DNA of 43,803 nt from an uncultured Oscillospiraceae bacterium (GTDB lineage Bacteria; Bacillota; Clostridia; Oscillospirales; Acutalibacteraceae). The translations under genes were made by a program, and so were the position numbers. The notes under the pieces were generated by a model. The model ran no database searches and was not told where the DNA came from. It was given only the letters and a program-made list of their open reading frames with translations. Positions 1 through 8,143 of the stretch are shown here, one piece after another; position 1 is the stretch's first letter, and every line of letters begins with the position of its first letter. The stretch spans positions 1-43,803 of the forward strand of contig UQQZ01000011.1 in assembly GCA_900543305.1 (NCBI GenBank). Direction: 5' to 3'.

Positions 1-1049
1 ATCAAGCCGTAGTTGCTGTTGTAGTACTTGGAACCGAAGATCAAACGGACCATGGGGGCGAAGACCACCAACAAGCCGCCAAAGGAGAAGCCCACCAGCA
101 CCACACACAGGATGAAGAAGGGCAGAGAGGTGGCCTGGGTCAGCAGCAGCATGGAGGCGCCGTTGATGACCATCAGCAGGATCAAGCTCTTCCAGCCTTT
201 GAGGATATCGTAGATGAAACCGAACCCAATCCGGCCGCACATGTTGGACAGGGTCATAATAGAGACGCACAGGGCAGCAGTCATGGCGTCCTGGCCCACC
301 TGACGCTGGGCGATGGGGCTGGTGAAGGACACCATCATGGTGCCGGCAGCATTGGCAAAGATGAACATCACCAGCAGCACCCAGAATACGGGTGTTTTAA
401 CCATTTGGCCCAGATTGTAGTCCCGGGTTTTGAGAACCTTGGCCTGGCTTTCAGAAGGCTTCCAACCTTCCGGTACCCAGCCTTCGGGGCAGGGAACGAT
501 CATCCAGGCTACCAGGCCCACGCCGATCAGGAACACGACGCCAAGCACACGGCAGGTCATTTGCGCGCCCAGGGTATTGATCATGGCCTGAGCAATGGGA
601 CTCATGATGAAGGGACCGCAGGAAGCGCCAGCCTGCACCAGACCGGAGATGGAACCGGAACGGTCGGGGAACCACTTCAAAGCGGTGGGCAGGCAGGCGG
701 GATAGATCATACCGCCGCCGGCACCGGCCAGCAAGCCGTAGAACAGGTACAGCTGGGGAATGGTGGTGGCAAAGCCCGTGAGAATCCAGCCGCCGGCAAA
801 CAGGCACAAGCCGATGTAGATGGTGATACGGGGGCTCAGCTTTTCTGCCAGGGAGCCGCCGATGAAGCCCACGGCACAGTAGACGAACATATAAATGGTG
901 TAAGCCAGGGCAAAATCGGAATCACTCCAGCCGAACTGGGTGGTCAGCGGAATGCAGAACAGGCTGAAAAAGGCGGTGGCGGAGGTGAACAAGCTTTGCA
1001 GCCAGACACCTGCGAAAACACGCCAACGGGTTGCTTTGGTAACTTTCAT
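1..1049 (-). CDS. OFA-family MFS transporter (3'-truncated by window edge)
   Basis: This is a polytopic inner-membrane major facilitator protein. About 349 residues are visible and the C-terminus lies beyond position 1. The sequence begins MKVTKATRWRVFAGVW and shows repeated hydrophobic helices, including a glycine-rich segment (LLAGAGGGMIYPACLPTALK) and the loop KWFPDRSGSISGLVQAG. Both are typical of the oxalate/formate antiporter (OFA) group, whose members exchange small carboxylates. The ATG at 1049 follows a GAGAGGAGA ribosome binding site by 8 nt. The gene starts 36 nt after the stop of the SDR gene on the same strand, so the two are probably co-transcribed from the MerR-type promoter near 2020. 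The substrate cannot be read from sequence. Confidence 0.85.
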   Translation of the reverse strand, partial: MKVTKATRWRVFAGVWLQSLFTSATAFFSLFCIPLTTQFGWSDSDFALAYTIYMFVYCAVGFIGGSLAEKLSPRITIYIGLCLFAGGWILTGFATTIPQLYLFYGLLAGAGGGMIYPACLPTALKWFPDRSGSISGLVQAGASCGPFIMSPIAQAMINTLGAQMTCRVLGVVFLIGVGLVAWMIVPCPEGWVPEGWKPSESQAKVLKTRDYNLGQMVKTPVFWVLLVMFIFANAAGTMMVSFTSPIAQRQVGQDAMTAALCVSIMTLSNMCGRIGFGFIYDILKGWKSLILLMVINGASMLLLTQATSLPFFILCVVLVGFSFGGLLVVFAPMVRLIFGSKYYNSNYGL

Positions 1050-1085
1050 GACAATGTATCTCCTCTCAATGACTGGATGATTGGT

Positions 1086-1868
1086 TTAGCACTGGAGCGT
1101 GCCCAGGTCCAGAGCCACGTCACGGCCGTTGAATTTGCCGGCAGCGCGGCTGGTACCCAGCCAGTAAACCATGTCGGAGATATCTTCCACGTCCAGGAAG
1201 GGAACGCCGGCATACATCTCTTTGTAGTCGGCAAAATGCTTCCCGGTGAGCTCGTTGATGAACTCCACATACTCCTGAGTTTCGCACATGGGGGTCTTCA
1301 CCTTAGTGGGGCACAGGGCGTTGACGATAATGCCCTTGCTGCCCACTTCTTTGGCCAGGGTCTTGGTCAGTCCCAGAACGCCCCACTTGGCCATGCAATA
1401 AGTGGCCAGCTTGGGAGTGCCGTACAGGCCACTGGTAGAGGAGATATTGATGATCCGCCCAAAACCCTGCTTGAGCATGTACTGTGTAGCGTATTTGTCG
1501 GTACGCCAGGTACCGATCAGGTCGATGTTGATGACCTTTTCCACCTGGGCATCGGTAAGCTCCCAGGTATTGCCGAAGTTGATCACGCCAGCATTGGCGA
1601 TGACCACGTCCAGACGGCCAAACTTATCCCAAGCGTCCGCAAACAGCTTTTCCATATCGGGGGTGCTGCAGATGTTGGCTTTCACTGCCAGCACTTCGGC
1701 GCCCAGCCCCTTCAGTTCGGAGATGGTTTCCTGGAACCGGGGATCCTCCACGTCCAGCATATCTGCCAAAACCACGTCAAATCCGTTCTGTGCGTACTTG
1801 ACCGCATGTGCACGACCCTGTCCCATGGCAGCGCCGGTAATCAGCACAACCTTCTTTTCCTGACTCAT
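1086..1868 (-). CDS. SDR-family NAD(P)-dependent oxidoreductase, mycofactocin-SDR-like
   Basis: This is a classical short-chain dehydrogenase of 260 residues. It has a Rossmann glycine motif TGAAMGQG near the N-terminus, the NAG motif (ANAG), and a catalytic Ser plus YCMAK (YxxxK) downstream. The TGAAxGQGRAHA start and the segment around VNALCPTKVKTPM resemble the SDR subfamily coupled to mycofactocin (TIGR03971). No mycofactocin genes are visible here, and other hydroxyacyl or hydroxysteroid dehydrogenases are possible. I chose the ATG at 1868 because AAGGAG lies about 10 nt upstream; the in-frame TTG at 1886 overlaps that site. The gene heads an operon with the OFA transporter and probably oxidises or reduces the substrate that transporter moves. 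Confidence 0.85.
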   Translation of the reverse strand: MSQEKKVVLITGAAMGQGRAHAVKYAQNGFDVVLADMLDVEDPRFQETISELKGLGAEVLAVKANICSTPDMEKLFADAWDKFGRLDVVIANAGVINFGNTWELTDAQVEKVINIDLIGTWRTDKYATQYMLKQGFGRIINISSTSGLYGTPKLATYCMAKWGVLGLTKTLAKEVGSKGIIVNALCPTKVKTPMCETQEYVEFINELTGKHFADYKEMYAGVPFLDVEDISDMVYWLGTSRAAGKFNGRDVALDLGTLQC

Positions 1869-1950
1869 TGTTCCTCGCTCCTTCAAGCTTCATTGTTTTT
1901 CCCACAATGTTCATGTTTGTCTGTTTTTTAACAATCTGAGGCAATAGAAA

Positions 1951-1986
1951 GATCCTCATGCCGGGGGCCCTTCCGGCGGGAGGATC
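1951..1986 (-). promoter_or_regulatory. Hairpin in SDR leader
   Basis: The arms GATCCTC (1951-1957) and GAGGATC (1980-1986) enclose the nested arms GCCGG (1960-1964) and CCGGC (1973-1977). On the minus transcript this hairpin is followed by TTTCT. It lies between the promoter and the SDR start, so it could stabilise the leader or act as a weak attenuator. No class was recognised. Confidence 0.45.
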
Positions 1987-2004
1987 GGTCTGTTTCCACG
2001 CGCT

Positions 2005-2035
2005 ATTATAGGAGTTCAAGCCCTTTGAAGGTCAA
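2005..2035 (-). promoter_or_regulatory. MerR-type promoter with 19-bp spacer (SDR-MFS operon)
   Basis: On the minus strand TTGACC (2030-2035) and TATAAT (2005-2010) are separated by 19 bp. The spacer carries the dyad TTCAA-N5-TTGAA (2015-2029). An over-long 19-bp spacer with a dyad in it is the hallmark of promoters activated by MerR-family regulators through DNA distortion. The adjacent MerR gene at 2113-2928 is the obvious candidate regulator. Confidence 0.7.
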
Positions 2036-2051
2036 GAGGTCGCTTTGTGAG

Positions 2052-2094
2052 AAAAAAAGCCCCGTATCTTGTCGAAAATGACAACATACGGGGC
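2052..2094 (-). terminator. Rho-independent terminator of the MerR gene
   Basis: On the minus strand the stem GCCCCGTATgTTGTC pairs with GACAAgATACGGGGC across a short loop and is followed by seven T residues (A run at 2052-2058). It ends the MerR transcript just before the SDR promoter. Confidence 0.9.
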
Positions 2095-2112
2095 GGGGAT
2101 AGGGCAAAATGC

Positions 2113-2928
2113 TCAAGTGGAGGCCACAGGAAACCACACAATATGCCAGTTAAAGTACTCGTCTTCCGGCTTGGTCATGCAGACCACCTGGGTGACAACA
2201 TCCCCGGCAAGGGTCAGACCGTTGCGCTTGAGATAGCGGAACCCATCCCGGAGATTGTCCAGAGTCAGGTACTGGCCAGACCGGGAGGGAATACAGGTGT
2301 GGACACAGGGGCATGGGGGATAATACTGGACACCGGGACCTTCCTTGACCTGTAAAAACTCGGCATATTCTTCGTTGAGCCCCATGCCAAAATCAAAATG
2401 GGAATCCCCTGCCCGGATATTCTCCTCATAAAAGACGGCGCAGGAGTAGACAAAGGGCTCTTTTTTTACCCATTCCGAAACCAGGCTCAGATGGGCTTTG
2501 TCCTTGAAAAGGGTGTAGTTTTTCTGGGTGTTGATGCGGAAAATACCGGGACGCTGGGCCAATTTGTACTTTCCCTTGTTTTCCCGGGCGTCCTGAATCA
2601 TCTGCTGGCTTTGGCGGATGCGTTTGAGCATGTTCATGTGGAAAATGATCTCATGTTCAATGGCGGCCTCCTGATCCTGGAGCCTGTCCTGAATGAAAGA
2701 CAGCTCACGGCTGCGGAAAAGTTCGCTGACCTCCTCCAGGGAAAAGCCGTACCTCTGGTAATGGCGAGCCCGCAGCAGCATGTGAAAATCCCAGGTGCTG
2801 TAATAGCGGTATCCAGTTTCCGGATCGCGGATGGGGCGGATGATATCCTTGCTTTCGTAATAGCGGATTGCCTCGGAGGAGATTCCCAACAAAGACGCCA
2901 TTTTCCCGATGCTGTACTTCTGATACAT
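2113..2928 (-). CDS. MerR-family transcriptional regulator with effector-binding domain
   Basis: This 271-residue protein has an N-terminal MerR winged helix (YSIGKMASLLGISSEAIRYY, then DPETGYRYY), a coiled-coil linker around residues 80-125, and a C-terminal region resembling GyrI-like effector-binding domains. A CPCVHTC stretch there could bind a metal or a thiol-reactive ligand. The ATG at 2928 is preferred over the one at 2943 because GGAG lies 8 nt upstream. Its own promoter is probably the extended -10 TGGTATACT found about 90 bp upstream. It sits immediately upstream of a promoter with the 19-bp MerR spacer, so it probably activates the SDR/OFA-transporter operon. The ligand is unknown. 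Confidence 0.85.
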   Translation of the reverse strand: MYQKYSIGKMASLLGISSEAIRYYESKDIIRPIRDPETGYRYYSTWDFHMLLRARHYQRYGFSLEEVSELFRSRELSFIQDRLQDQEAAIEHEIIFHMNMLKRIRQSQQMIQDARENKGKYKLAQRPGIFRINTQKNYTLFKDKAHLSLVSEWVKKEPFVYSCAVFYEENIRAGDSHFDFGMGLNEEYAEFLQVKEGPGVQYYPPCPCVHTCIPSRSGQYLTLDNLRDGFRYLKRNGLTLAGDVVTQVVCMTKPEDEYFNWHIVWFPVAST

Positions 2929-3108
2929 TTGACCCACTCCCATCTCTCAAAGGGGTTGAAACTTTAGCGCTGCCAGAGATAATTTTCCTGGTTCATTTGT
3001 CTCTCAGTATACCATATCGACTGTTTCTTTGACTAGAGGTGGGATCCTATTTGCGAAATAAGTTTTCTTTTGCCTTAAAAATCCTGTTTTTTCCCTTCAC
3101 AATCCAAT

Positions 3109-3145
3109 GGCCCGCTGGGGGAGGCACATTTCTTCCCAGCGGGCC
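3109..3145 (-). terminator. GC-rich hairpin after msrAB
   Basis: The perfect 11-bp arms GGCCCGCTGGG (3109-3119) and CCCAGCGGGCC (3135-3145) lie 34 bp past the msrAB stop codon. No clean T run follows on either strand, so terminator function is likely but not canonical. Confidence 0.5.
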
Positions 3146-3178
3146 AAGCATCAGAGGGGTGGAATTTGAACGCAAACT

Positions 3179-4297
3179 TTATTCCTCAAACAGGTACAGA
3201 AGGTATCCATAGCCTTCCGCTTCCATTTTCTCGTAGGGGACAAATCGGAGGGAGGCACTGTTGATGCAGTACCGCACCCCGTTGGGGGATTTCCGATCTT
3301 CCGTAAATACATGTCCCAAGTGGGAATTTCCCGCTCGGCTGCGGACTTCCGTCCGGTGCATCCCGTGGCTGTCATCGGGAAGTTCCACAACGGCAGGGGC
3401 TTCAATGGGTTTCGAAAAAGCGGGCCAACCACATTTGCTTTCAAATTTGTCGGTAGAAGAAAACAGGGGTTCCCCGGTAACCACATCCACATAGATGCCT
3501 TTTTCAAACTGATTCCAGAATTCATTCACAAAGGGACTTTCCGTGTCATTTTCCTGGGTGACACGGTACTGTTCATCTGTCAGTTGGTCACGAATCGTTT
3601 CGGCGGCGGGTTTTTGATAATCGCCTGGGGCAATTCGCAGCTTGGAAAAAAGCTCGATCTCTTCCCGGGGAATATGACAATAACCGGAAGGAGTCTTTTC
3701 CAGAAAATCCTGATGGTATTCTTCAGCGGGGTAATAATTCATCAACGGGCCAATCTCCACGAAGAATTCTTTAGAGCGGCTTCGTTCTATGTCCGCGATA
3801 CGCTCCACGGTTTCTTTTGCTTGGTCGTTGGTGTAATAGATACCTGTTTGATACTGTGTGCCCAGGTCGTTGCCCTGTTGGTTTTTTACGGTGGGATCGA
3901 TCACATAGAAATACGCCAGCAGGAGTGCGTCCAGACTGACCTGTTGGGGATCGTATTCCACCCGGACCGTTTCCCGAAATCCCGTATCTCCGCCGCACAC
4001 CGCTTTATAGTTGGCGTCGGCTTCGCATGTTCCATTAGCGTACCCGTTTTGCGCGTCGATAACGCCGGGGATAGATTGCATCAGATGCTCGATTCCCCAA
4101 AAGCACCCTCCTGCCAGATAGATGACATTTTCTGTTGGATCCATATACATCTCCTTTGCGGACAAGCCGGAAGACGATCCGGCGATTTGGTGGGACTGTG
4201 TCTCGGCCTCTGATTGGGGCGGTGCCTGGTTGGAAGCGGTACAGCCGCTCAGGAGCAGCGATAAAGCAACCAAAAGGGCCATTGATTTTTTCAACAT
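3179..4297 (-). CDS. msrAB: Bifunctional peptide methionine sulfoxide reductase MsrA/MsrB, lipoprotein
   Basis: This 372-residue fusion repairs both methionine-S- and methionine-R-sulfoxide in proteins. A lipoprotein signal peptide ends in the lipobox LLSGC (C19), which places the enzyme outside the membrane. The MsrA domain follows, with catalytic GCFWG (C65), and then the MsrB domain with KCGWPAF, a GHVF motif and catalytic RYCINSASLRF (about C344). The ATG at 4297 is 8 nt after AGGAGGT; the upstream GTG at 4306 overlaps that site. The gene is divergent from the two-component system at 4596, with a strongly structured region between them. Surface MsrAB lipoproteins protect anaerobes from oxidants. 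Confidence 0.93.
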   Translation of the reverse strand: MLKKSMALLVALSLLLSGCTASNQAPPQSEAETQSHQIAGSSSGLSAKEMYMDPTENVIYLAGGCFWGIEHLMQSIPGVIDAQNGYANGTCEADANYKAVCGGDTGFRETVRVEYDPQQVSLDALLLAYFYVIDPTVKNQQGNDLGTQYQTGIYYTNDQAKETVERIADIERSRSKEFFVEIGPLMNYYPAEEYHQDFLEKTPSGYCHIPREEIELFSKLRIAPGDYQKPAAETIRDQLTDEQYRVTQENDTESPFVNEFWNQFEKGIYVDVVTGEPLFSSTDKFESKCGWPAFSKPIEAPAVVELPDDSHGMHRTEVRSRAGNSHLGHVFTEDRKSPNGVRYCINSASLRFVPYEKMEAEGYGYLLYLFEE

Positions 4298-4328
4298 GAT
4301 GTGCACCTCCTGCTTCTTTCAGTGTGCC

Positions 4329-4467
4329 GTGAGAGATTCCCCTGAAGCTTTACAGGGGTTTGGTTGTGCAAACACCCAGCTTCATGGTATCTCACCGGTT
4401 CCTACAGTCCTTCATTGTGACGGCTTTGTTCCACAGAGCCCCAGGAGGAAGGGGCGATTCCTTCTGT
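4329..4467. promoter_or_regulatory. Highly structured intergenic region, unassigned RNA
   Basis: Several nested inverted repeats fill the gap between msrAB and the response regulator. The long arms 4329-4348 and 4379-4395 (GTGAGAGAT...TGAAGC with GCTTCA...ATCTCAC) enclose GGGTTTG/CAAACACCC. They are followed by a hairpin at 4422-4440 (GGCTTTGT/ACAGAGCC) and a CCCC/GGGG stem at 4439-4454. It could be an untranslated leader of msrAB (minus strand) or lie upstream of the plus-strand promoter. I compared it with common riboswitch classes from memory and found no convincing match. Confidence 0.5.
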
Positions 4468-4489
4468 GCCCTTATCATATCCCAAGCAG

Positions 4490-4548
4490 GTTAAGATCCT
4501 TGTTAAGAACAGAAACTTAACAAAAACTTTATCCTTTTCTGCTATAAT
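4490..4548 (+). promoter_or_regulatory. Promoter of the two-component operon with tandem GTTAAGA repeats
   Basis: TATAAT at 4543-4548 is the -10. The upstream region contains GTTAAGA at 4490-4496 and 4502-4508, 12 bp apart, plus an inverted CTTAAC at 4516-4521. Direct repeats about one helical turn apart are typical OmpR-family response-regulator sites, which suggests autoregulation. Confidence 0.55.
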
Positions 4549-4595
4549 AAAGGTGAAAAAGTGGGAAGAGCTGGTAGGAAAAAGGAGGATCTGTG

Positions 4596-5273
4596 ATGCG
4601 TCTTTTGGTGGTAGAAGATGAACGCGCCCTGTGTGAGACCATTTCAAGGAGCCTCAGGCGACTGGCGTACAGTGTAGATGACTGTTATGATGGCGAAAAG
4701 GCGCTGGAACTGTTGAGTACAGAGCGGTATGATCTGGTGCTATTAGACCTGAATCTGCCCGGGCAGGATGGCATGACCGTTTTGCGGACGCTGCGGAAGA
4801 CCGATAGGGAAACCCGGGTGTTGATTCTCTCGGCGAGAAACGAGGTAGCAGACAAAGTGGCGGGGCTGGATGCCGGAGCCAATGACTTTCTCTCAAAGCC
4901 TTTTCATTTGGCGGAACTGGAAGCCCGCATTCGGAGCCTGACTCTCAGGCAGTTTACCCAGCGGGATGTGCTTTTAACCTGTGGACCCTTGACCTTTGAT
5001 ACGAAGGGCCGGGTAGCACTTGCCCACGGGCAGACGCTGACACTTACCCGAAAAGAAACCGGTATTCTGGAGTATTTGATGCTTCATCAGGGGCGTCCTG
5101 TCAGTCAGGAAGAGCTGATGGAACATGTGTGGGACCACAGCGTGGACAACTTTAGCAATTCCATCCGTGTGCATATTTCCTCCCTTCGCAAGAAGCTGCG
5201 GGCGGCACTGGGCTACGATCCCATCCGCAATCGTATTGGTGAGGGATATCTGATGGGAGGACCGGAATCATGA
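4596..5273 (+). CDS. OmpR/PhoB-family response regulator
   Basis: This 225-residue DNA-binding response regulator has an N-terminal receiver domain. The acidic pocket is VVEDE, the phospho-acceptor is D51 in LLDLNLPG, and the conserved Lys is in LSKPF. The C-terminal winged helix has the RKE.GILEYL and SNSIRVHISSLRKKL segments. The ATG at 4596 has AGGAGG 7 nt upstream; the GTG directly before it is too close. The stop overlaps the histidine kinase start (ATGA), so the pair is translationally coupled. Tandem GTTAAGA repeats upstream are candidate binding sites. The stimulus is not evident. Confidence 0.93.
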   Translation: MRLLVVEDERALCETISRSLRRLAYSVDDCYDGEKALELLSTERYDLVLLDLNLPGQDGMTVLRTLRKTDRETRVLILSARNEVADKVAGLDAGANDFLSKPFHLAELEARIRSLTLRQFTQRDVLLTCGPLTFDTKGRVALAHGQTLTLTRKETGILEYLMLHQGRPVSQEELMEHVWDHSVDNFSNSIRVHISSLRKKLRAALGYDPIRNRIGEGYLMGGPES

Positions 5274-6418
5274 AACGACTTTCCCTGCAATGGAGAATTA
5301 CGTTGATGACAGTTCTGCTCATCGGCGTCACCTGCGTCTCCATGAAATTGCTGCTCTGCTCCTCGGGTATGCACTATATGGATTCCATTGCCAATTCTGT
5401 GGAGGAATCCGGCAGCGCGGTGGCAGAAAAAGGGGAGGATGTCCCGGAACCAGCTGTTGCTGCTGTTGTCCGCCAGGCTCAGGAAGACTTTTGCAGGACC
5501 AATTGGTTTATTACAGCAGGGGTGACCTTCCTAAGCGGTGTGATGGCGTATTTCGTCAGCGGGAAGGCGTTGAAACCTTTGCGCAGTTTCGCATGTCAGG
5601 TGGAGCGGGTTCAGCTGAATAATCTGGCGGAAATGAAGATTGATGGGGAACTGCTGCCGGAATTCCAGCAGCTGAGCGGTTCGTTGAACCAAATGCTGGA
5701 GCGTTTAAACCATGCCTTTGATGCCCAGCGGCAGTTTACCGGAAATGCGGCTCATGAGCTGCGCACCCCACTGGCGCTGATGCAGGCTCAGTTGGAATTG
5801 TTCTCCGCCGAGCATCCCAATGTGCTGCCAGAAACGGCGGAATTTTTGCAGCTGCTGCGGGAACAGACGGAGCGTTTGGCCCAGATGACTAAAACGTTGC
5901 TGGAAATGAGCAGCTTACAAGGGGCATCACGAACCGACCAGATCCAGCTTGCTCCCATGATTGAGGAAATTTTTACGGATCTTGCACCTTTGGCAGAACA
6001 GCAGGGAGTTTTGCTGGAGAGGGAGGGAGACGCTTCCATGGTTGGCAGCGATACTTTGGTGTACCGGTTGCTGTACAACCTGACAGAAAATGGGATCAAG
6101 TACAACCGTCCAGGTGGGAAAGTGCTGGTGACGGTTTCCCGTCAAGAGGAAAGCCTTTTCATACAGATTGCAGATGAGGGGTGTGGTATTCCGAAGGAGT
6201 ACCAGAAAAGCATTTTTCACCCTTTTTTCCGTGTGGACAAGTCTCGCAGCAGGGAATACGGAGGCGTTGGTCTGGGTCTGTCGCTGGCGTGGGAAATTGT
6301 GACACTTCATGGAGGCTCTATATGGGTCCAAGAAAGTGCCAAGGACGGAACGGTCATTGCCGTAAAATTTCCCCAAGGATCTATGGAGTTTGACAAAAAT
6401 ATGCCAGGCCCTGGATGA
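5270..6418 (+). CDS. Sensor histidine kinase
   Basis: This 382-residue membrane kinase is the partner of the preceding regulator. One transmembrane helix is near residues 8-28 and a second near 82-102. A short extracytoplasmic segment of about 50 residues lies between them, followed by a HAMP-like linker. The H box AAHELRTPL places the phospho-acceptor at about H162. The ATPase domain has the N box (NLTENGIKYN), the G1 box (DEGCGIP) and a GVGLGLSL G2 box. The small sensor loop suggests sensing at the membrane or through a partner protein. It is convergent with the QueD-like gene. Confidence 0.92.
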   Translation: MKRLSLQWRITLMTVLLIGVTCVSMKLLLCSSGMHYMDSIANSVEESGSAVAEKGEDVPEPAVAAVVRQAQEDFCRTNWFITAGVTFLSGVMAYFVSGKALKPLRSFACQVERVQLNNLAEMKIDGELLPEFQQLSGSLNQMLERLNHAFDAQRQFTGNAAHELRTPLALMQAQLELFSAEHPNVLPETAEFLQLLREQTERLAQMTKTLLEMSSLQGASRTDQIQLAPMIEEIFTDLAPLAEQQGVLLEREGDASMVGSDTLVYRLLYNLTENGIKYNRPGGKVLVTVSRQEESLFIQIADEGCGIPKEYQKSIFHPFFRVDKSRSREYGGVGLGLSLAWEIVTLHGGSIWVQESAKDGTVIAVKFPQGSMEFDKNMPGPG

Positions 6419-6433
6419 ACCAAGACCTGGCAT
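6401..6433 (+). terminator. Hairpin at the end of the two-component operon
   Basis: The arms ATGCCAGG (6401-6408) and CCTGGCAT (6426-6433) span the kinase stop codon. No T run follows, so it may act as a processing or weak termination structure. Confidence 0.4.
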
Positions 6434-6480
6434 GTAAGGAATCGGGGCAGTTTTGTTGCGGAAACAACCATTCGGAAAGG

Positions 6481-7047
6481 TTAGCTCTTTTTGTAACCGC
6501 ACTTGGGGCAAACGCCATTTTCGTTTAAGGCAATGCCGCACCACGGGCAACGGTCGATCTGATTTTGGGTGGTAAATTCCGCGGAGGCCGCATTGACACC
6601 GCTGGTGAAGGTAAGCTTTGCGATGTTTAGTTTGTCCTTCAGCAGATCGTAGACGATCTTGATCATACCTTCCACCGTCATGGTTTCCTTGGTCACTACG
6701 AGACGGCATTCCGGGTAGGCGGTGGCCAGTTCGGTTTGGAAAGCAGGACCTTTCATTTGATTTTGAGGGGCGCCGTTGCGAATTCCCTGTTCCTCATAGA
6801 CCTTTAGGATGGCAGGCAAAAGAGGGTCATCTTCTCGCAGGATAAGGGCGTGATCGAAGTTTTTCAGGACAGACCAGGCGGTTTTCTGAATCTCATTACA
6901 GGGAAACACCATGTTGACCCCGGGATTCACGGTGTCTTCCACTTCAATTGTCAAAACACCGGTGTGACCGTGAAGGTATTGGGCTTCTCCTTTAAAGCCA
7001 TAAAACCGGTGTGCGTACTGAAGGTCCAGTGTGGTGATACTTCTCAT
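6481..7047 (-). CDS. QueD/6-pyruvoyl-tetrahydropterin synthase-like protein with C-terminal zinc ribbon
   Basis: This 188-residue protein belongs to the PTPS/QueD fold that converts dihydroneopterin triphosphate to tetrahydropterin products. The N-terminal FxxAHRFYG and LHGHTG motifs supply zinc-binding histidines, FDHALIL is the family's conserved second motif, and a catalytic Glu is expected in TVEGM. It is longer than classical QueD (about 120 residues). The tail carries CPWCG...CPKCG, a rubredoxin-like zinc ribbon. A QueD role in queuosine synthesis is possible, but no queC/queE is adjacent and the family is functionally broad. AAGGAGG lies 8 nt before the ATG. It is divergent from the Crp/Fnr gene. 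Confidence 0.8.
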   Translation of the reverse strand: MRSITTLDLQYAHRFYGFKGEAQYLHGHTGVLTIEVEDTVNPGVNMVFPCNEIQKTAWSVLKNFDHALILREDDPLLPAILKVYEEQGIRNGAPQNQMKGPAFQTELATAYPECRLVVTKETMTVEGMIKIVYDLLKDKLNIAKLTFTSGVNAASAEFTTQNQIDRCPWCGIALNENGVCPKCGYKKS

Positions 7048-7296
7048 GATAAAACCTCCTTGTAGTCTAATTTTTCATTCAACAGATGGATTTCTGTGGA
7101 TGGCCCCAGACCGCTTTGCGGCAGCGGGCACAGCGATGGAATCTCTGCAAACCCGACAGGTCTTTGTAGTTCTGTCCGTGGCTTTCATCCTGCTGCTTGA
7201 CTTCAGTATACTCGAAAGGAAGGCATGTTTCCGTGATGTAATCACCATCGCCCCTAAATTTTTCAACGGAGAAAAATCCAGGAGGAGAGATGTAAG

Positions 7297-7953
7297 ATGA
7301 CTTTTCAAGAGTATTTTCCCATCTGGCAGGAGCTTCCCTCCCCGCACCAAAACCGGCTTCTTCAGGGGTTAAGGGAGCAAACTGTAAAAAAGGGGACTAT
7401 TCTCCACAACGGGGACAGGGAATGTGTGGGGCTCTTTTTGATCCGGTCTGGCCAGCTTCGTGTCTATGTGCTCTCGGAAGAAGGGCGAGAGATCACTCTT
7501 TACCGCCTTTTTGAAAGGGATATCTGTCTGCTCTCGGCCTCCTGCATGATGCGCTCGCTACAGTTTGAAGTTACAGTCCAAGCGGAAAAGGAAACCAATT
7601 TTTGGGTTATCCCCACGGAAGTCTATCAAAGCCTCATGAGGGATTCCGCCCTGATAGCCAATTACACAAACGAATTGATGGCAAGCCGGTTTTCAGAGGT
7701 TATGTGGCTGATGGAACAGGTTATGTGGAAGAGTTTGGACAAACGGGTGGCCGAATTTTTATTGCAGGAAGTTTCCATTGAGGGAACTTATCAATTGAAG
7801 ATCACACATGAAGCCATTGCCCATCATCTGGGCTCCCATCGGGAAGTCATTACCCGGATGCTTCGTTACTTTCAGAGAGAAAATGTGGTAAAACTGTCTC
7901 GGGGTATGGTGACAATCCTGGACGAATCGAAGCTGCTGGCTTTGAAAGGCTAG
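7297..7953 (+). CDS. Crp/Fnr-family transcriptional regulator
   Basis: This 218-residue regulator has an N-terminal cyclic-nucleotide-binding-like beta roll (about residues 20-120), a dimerisation helix, and a C-terminal Crp-type HTH (residues ~165-205: HEAIAHHLGSHREVITRMLR). It lacks an N-terminal cysteine cluster, so it is not an FNR-type oxygen sensor. Anaerobe proteins of this shape often respond to small ligands or redox state. The ATG at 7297 follows AGGAGGAGAG; an earlier ATG is followed directly by TAA. A 249-bp divergent gap separates it from the QueD-like gene and probably holds both promoters. No target can be named. Confidence 0.88.
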   Translation: MTFQEYFPIWQELPSPHQNRLLQGLREQTVKKGTILHNGDRECVGLFLIRSGQLRVYVLSEEGREITLYRLFERDICLLSASCMMRSLQFEVTVQAEKETNFWVIPTEVYQSLMRDSALIANYTNELMASRFSEVMWLMEQVMWKSLDKRVAEFLLQEVSIEGTYQLKITHEAIAHHLGSHREVITRMLRYFQRENVVKLSRGMVTILDESKLLALKG

Positions 7954-8143
7954 AAGGGGTTAGTGCCAAAGGAAGATGCTTTTTTCACGCTCATCCCCCC
8001 ATGAGGTTCGGGACTTTTTTCGAGAATTTTCCTGAAATCATCACGAAGCCAAAAAGCTGTGGTTTCATTTTCCTGTCAAATCCTTTATGATTCTATCAGC
8101 GGCTGCGGAGAAACCATCCGAGAATCAGAGAGGAGAACACACC

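Noticed and set aside
405..1931. 508-codon plus-strand open frame over the OFA/SDR genes
   Set aside because: It is a shadow of two clearly homologous minus-strand genes and its translation has low-complexity His/Gly-rich sequence with no domain.
4380..4410. Cobalamin-like GGAACCGGTGAGATACC on the minus strand upstream of msrAB
   Set aside because: The same bases form one arm of a long inverted repeat, and the rest of the cobalamin core is absent.
7075..7296. Possible zinc-ribbon peptide (CARCRKAV-like) on the minus strand in the QueD/Crp gap
   Set aside because: No start codon or ribosome binding site could be found for that frame, and it runs antisense into the Crp/Fnr gene.
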